Part shown: positions 42,547 to 47,282 of the stretch, one piece after another
Layout of the letters: the number at the start of each line of letters is the position of its first letter
Position numbering within the stretch: position 1 is the first letter of the stretch
DNA from: Chryseobacterium koreense CCUG 49689
GTDB lineage: Bacteria > Bacteroidota > Bacteroidia > Flavobacteriales > Weeksellaceae
Length of the DNA: 47,282 nt
Assembly: GCF_001045435.1 (NCBI RefSeq)
Contig: NZ_LFNG01000017.1
Span: 1 to 47,282, forward strand
Direction of reading: 5' to 3'
The notes under the pieces: generated by a model
The model's database searches: none
Seen by the model: the letters and a program-made list of their open reading frames with translations, nothing else
What the model was told of the DNA's origin: nothing
Made by a program: the position numbers and the translations under genes

Positions 42547-43200
42547 TTATTTTACCGCTTCCGGTTTCAGCATTCCCAATTCGCCGTAATGTTTTTTGAA
42601 CTTGGCCACTTTCGGAGCCACTACTGCGCTGCAGTAAGGTTGGTTCGGATTGGCGTCAAAATATCCTTGGTGATAATCTTCAGCGGGCCAGAATTTCTCA
42701 AATTTCACAATTTGGGTCACGTATTTTCCATGCCATCTTCCGCTGGCTTCGGAGGTTTTCAGGGCTTGTTCTGCTCTTGCTTTTTCCGCTTCGTCTTTAT
42801 AAAAAATCACTGACCGGTACTGGGTCCCGATATCGTCTCCCTGTCTGTTCAGTTGAGTAGGATCGTGCAGAAAGAAAAACACGTCCATCATCTGCTCATA
42901 AGAAATAACTTTCGGGTCATATCCCACCTGCACCACTTCGGCATGTCCTGTTTCTCCAGTGCAAACTTCCTGATAAGTGGGATTCGCTTTGTGTCCGCCG
43001 GAATATCCGGAAACGACCGATTCCACTCCTTTCAGGTTTTCAAAAACACCTTCTACACACCAAAAACATCCGCCACCAAAGGTGATGTATTCTAAATTCT
43101 GTTTATCCATTTTTTGATTTTTATTTAAAGGCCTTTTAGGTTCCTGTCCGTTGCAGCAAACTAGAATAAGGCAGGTCAAAATTACTAAAATCTTTTGCAT
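42547..43200 (-). CDS. msrA: Peptide methionine sulfoxide reductase MsrA, predicted lipoprotein
   Basis: This 217 aa enzyme repairs methionine-S-sulfoxide. Catalytic Cys is in FGGGCFWCVEGVF (about residues 44-47). YSGGHKANPTYQEVCTGETG, and HDPTQLNRQGDDIGTQYRS are family hallmarks. The N-terminus (ILTCLILVCCNGQ) is a lipoprotein signal with Cys at about 16, so it acts in the envelope rather than the cytoplasm. No msrB is adjacent. Confidence 0.95.
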   Translation of the reverse strand: MQKILVILTCLILVCCNGQEPKRPLNKNQKMDKQNLEYITFGGGCFWCVEGVFENLKGVESVVSGYSGGHKANPTYQEVCTGETGHAEVVQVGYDPKVISYEQMMDVFFFLHDPTQLNRQGDDIGTQYRSVIFYKDEAEKARAEQALKTSEASGRWHGKYVTQIVKFEKFWPAEDYHQGYFDANPNQPYCSAVVAPKVAKFKKHYGELGMLKPEAVK

Positions 43201-43281
43201 ATTTCCATAACGTTTTTCTATGGTGAAAATTTTGTTTTTTGATTAAAAATTTGCTGCGAGGTTAATTCTGGTGAGAATGTT

Positions 43282-43289
43282 TATTTTTG
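43282..43289 (+). promoter_or_regulatory. -7 promoter element of the AlkD-like gene
   Basis: TATTTTTG, exact match, 18 nt before the ATG at 43308. Confidence 0.6.
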
Positions 43290-43307
43290 CCTTAAATCTT
43301 TAGATCC

Positions 43308-44024
43308 ATGATTTTAGTAGAAGAAATTCAAACTGCATTAAAGGAATTGTCTTTGCCTGAAAAGAAAGATTTTTATCCCAGATTCTTCAAAGCGGGAAAA
43401 GGCGAATATGCGGAAGGCGACGAATTCATTGGAGTAACCGTTCCAGACCAAAGGAAAGTGGTGAAAGCTTATTTCCAAAAGATTTCTTTGCCGGAATTGC
43501 AGCAACTCCTCTCTTCAAAAATCCACGAACACCGGCACAGCGCAATATTGATGCTTGTTTCAAAGTATGAAAAATCAAAGGATCCGGGCGAAAGGTTAGA
43601 AATCATAAAGTTTTATTTAAAGAATAAGAAGCGCATCAACAACTGGGATTTGGTGGACAACTCCTGCTATAAGATTTTAGGAAGGCATTGTTTTGAAAAT
43701 CAAGATGATGGGTTGCTCCGGGGGCTTGCCGAGGAAGATTATTTGTGGTCAAAGCGAATGGCGATCGTTTCCACCATGTTTCATGTCAAAAAGGGAAAAT
43801 TCGAGTTGCTTAAAGAACTGGCGCTGAAGAATCTGTCTCACGAACACGATTTGATGCACAAAGCAAACGGCTGGCTTCTGCGCGAAATGGGACAAAAAAA
43901 TCAAGGGGAACTCTTAACGTTCCTGAAAGCGCATTATGGCAAAATGCCCAGAACCACACTCCGATACGCTATTGAAAAACTGGATGAAGATTTGAGGCAG
44001 CAGTTTTTAAAAGGAACATTTTGA
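43308..44024 (+). CDS. DNA alkylation repair protein (AlkD-like HEAT-repeat glycosylase)
   Basis: This 238 aa all-helical protein belongs to the AlkC/AlkD family of HEAT-like repeat glycosylases that excise bulky or cationic alkylpurines without base flipping. The active-site motif NWDLVD (about residues 113-118) supplies the Trp and Asp known from AlkD, and HKANGWLLREMGQ is the second conserved helix. Length and motifs are normal. The stop TGA overlaps the next ATG by one base (TGATG), so translation is coupled to the DUF6122-like gene. Confidence 0.92.
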   Translation: MILVEEIQTALKELSLPEKKDFYPRFFKAGKGEYAEGDEFIGVTVPDQRKVVKAYFQKISLPELQQLLSSKIHEHRHSAILMLVSKYEKSKDPGERLEIIKFYLKNKKRINNWDLVDNSCYKILGRHCFENQDDGLLRGLAEEDYLWSKRMAIVSTMFHVKKGKFELLKELALKNLSHEHDLMHKANGWLLREMGQKNQGELLTFLKAHYGKMPRTTLRYAIEKLDEDLRQQFLKGTF

Positions 44025-44374
44025 TGGAAAATCTGGTCATTCTTCGGGAAGCCTTTCATTATTTTCTGCATTTGGTCTTTCCGGTTTTCATTGCAAAAGT
44101 TTTTTTCAGAAAAGACTGGCGAAAAGCTTACTTCATCTTGTTGGCTACGATGCTTGTGGATCTGGATCACCTTTTGGCAAATCCTATTTTTGACGCCAAC
44201 AGGAACAGCATTGGGTTTCATCCGCTGCATACTTATCCCATGATTGCACTGTATTTTCTGGGAAGTATTTTTTTGAGGGGAAATTTCCGGATCATCGCGA
44301 TTGGTCTTTTTGTTCACATGCTTACCGACTTCCAGGATTATTTTGTTTGGAAACAAATGTTAAAAATTTATTAA
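44024..44374 (+). CDS. DUF6122-like membrane protein
   Basis: This 116 aa protein has three to four transmembrane helices. Conserved acidic/His positions lie at the membrane edge: HYFLHLVFP, MLVDLDHLLANPIFD, GFHPLHTYP and HMLTDFQD. The DxDH and HPLH motifs recall the metal-dependent YdjM/YfhO-type membrane hydrolases, but activity is unproven. The family name is from memory of similar Flavobacteriia proteins. Translationally coupled to the AlkD-like gene. Confidence 0.75.
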   Translation: MENLVILREAFHYFLHLVFPVFIAKVFFRKDWRKAYFILLATMLVDLDHLLANPIFDANRNSIGFHPLHTYPMIALYFLGSIFLRGNFRIIAIGLFVHMLTDFQDYFVWKQMLKIY

Positions 44375-44412
44375 TAAAATCAATTATCCGATAACTTTTA
44401 ATAGATTTTATT

Positions 44413-44420
44413 TATTTTTG
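44413..44420 (+). promoter_or_regulatory. -7 promoter element of the chaA-like gene, 8 nt from ATG
   Basis: TATTTTTG, exact TAnnTTTG. The GTG at 44420 that would extend the frame lies within this element, so ATG 44429 is the start, giving a leaderless or very short 5' end. Confidence 0.6.
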
Positions 44421-44428
44421 TGCCTGAT

Positions 44429-45505
44429 ATGAAATTCAAAAAACTACTTCACTGGACCATTGTTCTTCCCATCATTTCGGCTATTTTTTATCTTGCCGGA
44501 TTTCTGAACGGTGGGAATGTTGGAAATGTTTTAGGGATAATTTTGCTTTTTGGGACGGTGTTTGCGGCGGTTCACCATGCAGAAGTGGTGGCGCACAAAG
44601 TCGGTGAACCGTATGGAACTATTATTTTGGCGATATGCATCACGATTTTAGAGGTAGGATTGATTATTTCATTCATGCTGTCCGGGACCGAAGGTGCAAT
44701 GACTTATGCACGGGATACCGTTTTTGCTGCGGTCATGCTTATTCTCAATGGGATTCTGGGAATCTGTATTTGGCTCGGGAGCAGAAAATACAAGGAGCAG
44801 TTTTTCATCACCAGTTCGGCCACCACTTATTTGGTGAGTCTCATAGCCATTTTGGTTCTTACGCTCATCTTACCGAATTATACGCAAAGTATTCGCGGGC
44901 CGTTTTATTCTAATGCGCAGTTGGTTTTTGTTTCGTTGGCCTGTCTCACTATTTATGGCAGTTTCCTGATGTTTCAAACGGTGCGTCACCGAAACTATTT
45001 CGTGGTGGAAGAAGCGGACCATACTGCACATGAAGCCGAACCTCCTTCTGTTTTGCGTACCCTTATTAGTCTCGTTCTGCTTATTGTTTGTCTTGCTGTG
45101 GTGATTTTAATGGCCAAAGGACTTTCGCCAGTTATTGAGCATTTTGTAGAGACCATGGGAGCTCCCAGAGCTTTGGTGGGCGTGATTATTGCATCGGTTG
45201 TGCTATTGCCGGAAGGTTTGGCGGCCATTCGGGCGGCAAGAAATAATCAGATTCAAACATCGATCAATTTTGGGTTGGGTTCTGCTCTGGCCAGTGTGGG
45301 ATTAACGATTCCAGCGGTTTCAGTAGTTTGTGTGATTTATGATATCCCTTTCGTTTTGGGATTGGATATGAAATCCATTATTTTGCTGGCACTTTCGGTA
45401 TTCATCGTCATGCTGTCGCTCAGCCGTGGAAAGACGAATCATCTGTACGGAACGGTTTTGCTGGTGAATCTCGCGGCCTACATTTTCACGGTGATTGTGC
45501 CTTAA
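44429..45505 (+). CDS. ChaA-like calcium/sodium:proton antiporter
   Basis: This 358 aa protein has about eleven transmembrane helices and the two alpha repeats of the Ca2+/cation antiporter superfamily: HHAEVVAHKVGEPYGTIILA with TILEVGLI (about 46-75), and LLPEGLAAIRAARNNQIQTS with NFGLGSALASVGLTIP (about 262-300). The paired Glu residues in GEPYG/ILEVG and LPEGL are the usual cation site. ChaA exchanges Ca2+ or Na+/K+ for protons at alkaline pH. A short acidic/His-rich loop (EEADHTAHEAEPP) lies between the halves. Confidence 0.9.
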   Translation: MKFKKLLHWTIVLPIISAIFYLAGFLNGGNVGNVLGIILLFGTVFAAVHHAEVVAHKVGEPYGTIILAICITILEVGLIISFMLSGTEGAMTYARDTVFAAVMLILNGILGICIWLGSRKYKEQFFITSSATTYLVSLIAILVLTLILPNYTQSIRGPFYSNAQLVFVSLACLTIYGSFLMFQTVRHRNYFVVEEADHTAHEAEPPSVLRTLISLVLLIVCLAVVILMAKGLSPVIEHFVETMGAPRALVGVIIASVVLLPEGLAAIRAARNNQIQTSINFGLGSALASVGLTIPAVSVVCVIYDIPFVLGLDMKSIILLALSVFIVMLSLSRGKTNHLYGTVLLVNLAAYIFTVIVP

Positions 45506-45531
45506 ACACTCGTAGCCTTCTCGCCCACATC

Positions 45532-45912
45532 TCAAACCCGCCTTGCGATTTCCATTTTGTGTCCCATCAAAGTGGCAATATTACTGGCTTTGTAGATCGC
45601 CATTTCCGCCATTTCACCCTCAAAATTTTCTTCTACTGTTTCCGTCCATAGTTTTACCCAGTGCGCAAAATGATGTTTTTCCAAAGGAACTTGGGCGTTA
45701 ATAGGAAAATGCACCGCCATTGGATTTCCTTTATAAGAAATCTGTCCAAAAAGCAAAGTCTCCCAAAATGCGTACATTTTCGGCAAGTGGTGGCTCCAAT
45801 CCGTTTTCGCTACGTCATTAAAGAAAAACCCGATGGTGTCATCTTTTTGCACCTTCGTGTAGAAACTGTTGACCAAAAGTTCAATATCTTCCCTAGTCTT
45901 TAATTTTTTCAT
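45532..45912 (-). CDS. Group III truncated hemoglobin
   Basis: This 126 aa heme protein has the trHbIII pattern: FYTKVQKDDTIGFFFNDV, WSHHLPKMYAFWETLLFG, and HHFAHWVKLW, which supplies the proximal His. Length fits the 2-on-2 globin fold. Members bind O2, NO or sulfide; the role here is unknown. It converges with the chaA-like gene with a 26 nt gap, where no terminator is obvious. Confidence 0.9.
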   Translation of the reverse strand: MKKLKTREDIELLVNSFYTKVQKDDTIGFFFNDVAKTDWSHHLPKMYAFWETLLFGQISYKGNPMAVHFPINAQVPLEKHHFAHWVKLWTETVEENFEGEMAEMAIYKASNIATLMGHKMEIARRV

Positions 45913-45916
45913 GTCT

Positions 45917-45924
45917 CAAAATTA
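45917..45924 (-). promoter_or_regulatory. -7 promoter element of the globin gene, 4 nt from ATG
   Basis: TAATTTTG on the - strand, exact TAnnTTTG. The distance predicts a leaderless mRNA. Confidence 0.5.
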
Positions 45925-46208
45925 CTGAATTTAAAGCCAATCAAGGTATGACTGCGGTCAGCAATGATTTGATCGAACATCTCGCTCTATTCACTGTCTG
46001 CAGACAAGCAGCGTTCTTTATTCCTCGTTTGGCGGCTCCACTTCATTCCATCACTTCTGTGAAGTAACCGGTTCTATCGCGGCCACAGATCCGGCATTTT
46101 TCAATTGCATAAATAAAGCTTGCTTCATCTCATTGAAAATAATTTAGGTTAAGAGAAAGCAGTTTGCTTACCGGTTAAAGAAAAAATTTGTTTGGCTTAA
46201 AAAAAAAT
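45925..46208. other. Intergenic region before the right repeat array
   Basis: No coding frame, RNA gene or terminator that I can support. The last part is A-rich and leads into the first palindrome at 46209. Confidence 0.5.
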
Positions 46209-47282
46209 GATTCCGGAGGAATCTTATCTGTGTAGCTGAATCAAATCCTATGTATGGAGCATTCGGGAGGAGCGTTATCTCTTTTCAATCCACTTAAAAA
46301 AGTTGAATATTTTGGTCGCAAATTTTCATTTTTAAAAACATATCTAACAAAAAAAGTTTCTTAAGATGGCATTCCTAAAGGAATGCAAACTTCTTGCAGT
46401 CAGTCTTTCTACACAGATGCTGCTCCTCTGGAGCATTTCATGTTTTTTTAGAAATAGAAATCCCGGTAAAATGGTGGAGTTATCCATAAATTCGCGGAAT
46501 CTTTAATGTGCTTCAACCTGGTTTTCTGACCACCAAATCATTAAAAACTCCGTAGGAGTTTGAAGTTTGTAGCCAACCGTAAGTATAGCATGACGGCACT
46601 TCGTAGAAGTGCGAAGTTATTTTGGCGGTTTCGTATGTGTAGAAAGCCGGAAGGACAGCACCCAAAAGGCGTTAATCCCGAAAACGTTTCACTCCTACGG
46701 AGTGATTGATCTGCAACCGTATCAGAGCTGCAAACTTCTCACTCCTACGGAGTGATTGATCTGCAACCGAATCAGAGCTACAAACTTCTCACTCCTACGG
46801 AGTGGTGATTTCCAACCATATCAGAGCTATCTCTTGTTGCCCAACTTAAAAAAATTGATTGCTCTTCTTGCAAATTACCGGTTCTAAAAGCAGATCTGGC
46901 AAAAGGAAAGTTTTTTTGAGATAGCATTCCTGTGGAATGTCCCCCCCTGCAGTCAGTCTTTCTACACAGATAGCGCTCCTCCGGAGTATTTCGTGTTGTT
47001 TTTAGAAATAGAAATCTCGATAAAGTGGCGGAGTTATCCGTAAATTCGTGGCATCTTTAATGTGTTTCAACCTGGTTTTCTGACCACCAAATCATTAAGA
47101 ACAGAATAACTCCGTAGGAGTTTAAAGTTTGTAGCCAACCGTAAGTATAGCATGACGGCACTTCGTAGAAGTGCGAAGTTATTTTGGCGGTTTCGTATGT
47201 GGAGAAAGCCGGAAGGACGGCACCCAAAAGGCATTAATCCTTCAAACGTTTCACTCCTACGGAGTGATTGATCTGCAACCGT
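46209..47282. repeat. Right palindrome array, same orientation as the left array
   Basis: It begins with GATTCC-GGA-GGAATC and the tail ATCTGTGTAG (46209-46235), then a variant unit (46237-about 46440) matching 1273-1480, a canonical partial unit to 46685, a complete unit 46686-47247, and the first 35 bases of another unit at the window end. Unit 46686-47247 is 562 bp because one of its about 49 bp sub-repeats is tripled. Palindromes are as in the left array. Confidence 0.9.
46686..46835. repeat. Three consecutive ~49 bp sub-repeats
   Basis: Each holds CACTCCTACGGAGTG plus a conserved spacer with CAACC..ATCAGAGCT. Other units have two such sub-repeats. This is an internal expansion within the larger unit. 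Confidence 0.8.

Noticed and set aside
46686..46835. CRISPR-like look of repeated palindromic sequence with about 49 bp period
   Set aside because: The segments between palindromes are conserved, not unique spacers, and no cas genes are present.
1..47282. Identical 35 bp at both window ends as sign of a circular plasmid or phage
   Set aside because: The content is chromosomal core (dcw operon, mutL, engB). The match is explained by cutting a tandem repeat in phase.

Overview
The window is chromosomal DNA from a member of the Bacteroidota, most likely class Flavobacteriia and near the Chryseobacterium/Kaistella group. The evidence is: many Bacteroidota-type -7 promoter elements (TAnnTTTG) in front of genes; two secreted proteins with type IX secretion (T9SS) C-terminal sorting domains; an S46 dipeptidyl-peptidase; a fused SpmA-SpmB protein; a GH3-like protein; and a division/cell-wall (dcw) cluster with a Flavobacteriia-style FtsZ tail. 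The genus is inference; no rRNA or tRNA gene was seen.

Layout. (1) 1-1480: tandem array of about 0.5 kb non-coding units, each built from about six short perfect or near-perfect palindromes. (2) 1647-3299: secreted two-HKD phospholipase D-like protein with a T9SS tag. (3) 3300-7867: AT-rich accessory block of five orphan genes, all on the + strand: an unknown protein, a TIR-domain protein, an unknown protein, a BamE-like lipoprotein, and a MORN+TPR protein. The spacers between them contain an imperfect inverted repeat of attC-like size, matched inverted repeats around one gene, and two different duplicated spacer elements. It looks like a cassette-type insertion region, but no integrase is visible. 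(4) 7868-18213: housekeeping genes: SpmAB-like membrane protein, prolyl oligopeptidase, an operon running mutL-rhomboid-EEP phosphatase-two lipoproteins, GH3-like protein, bacilliredoxin. (5) 35339 down to 18454, - strand: the dcw operon in the order mraZ-rsmH-ftsL-ftsI-murE-mraY-murD-ftsW-murG-murC-ftsQ-ftsA-ftsZ-yqeY, spanning about 17 kb. murF and ddl are absent from it. (6) 35599-45912: alpha/beta hydrolase, engB, ElaA-like acetyltransferase, T9SS BNR-repeat protein, S46 peptidase, an unknown conserved-looking protein, msrA, AlkD-like glycosylase, DUF6122-like protein, ChaA-like antiporter, truncated globin. (7) 46209-47282: a second palindrome array, in the same orientation as the first, running off the end of the window.

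How the genes work together. The dcw block makes lipid-linked peptidoglycan precursor (MurC, D, E, G and MraY) and builds the divisome (FtsZ, A, Q, L, W, I). RsmH modifies 16S rRNA, and MraZ probably represses the operon through two TGGGA boxes just upstream of its promoter. Several promoters lie only 4-8 nt from the start codon, which suggests leaderless mRNAs (mraZ, GH3-like, chaA-like, globin).

The two most unusual things are the palindrome arrays at both ends, whose modules share a conserved tail in both orientations, and the 3.3-7.9 kb block of orphan genes with duplicated and complementary borders. Neither can be assigned to a named system from the sequence alone.
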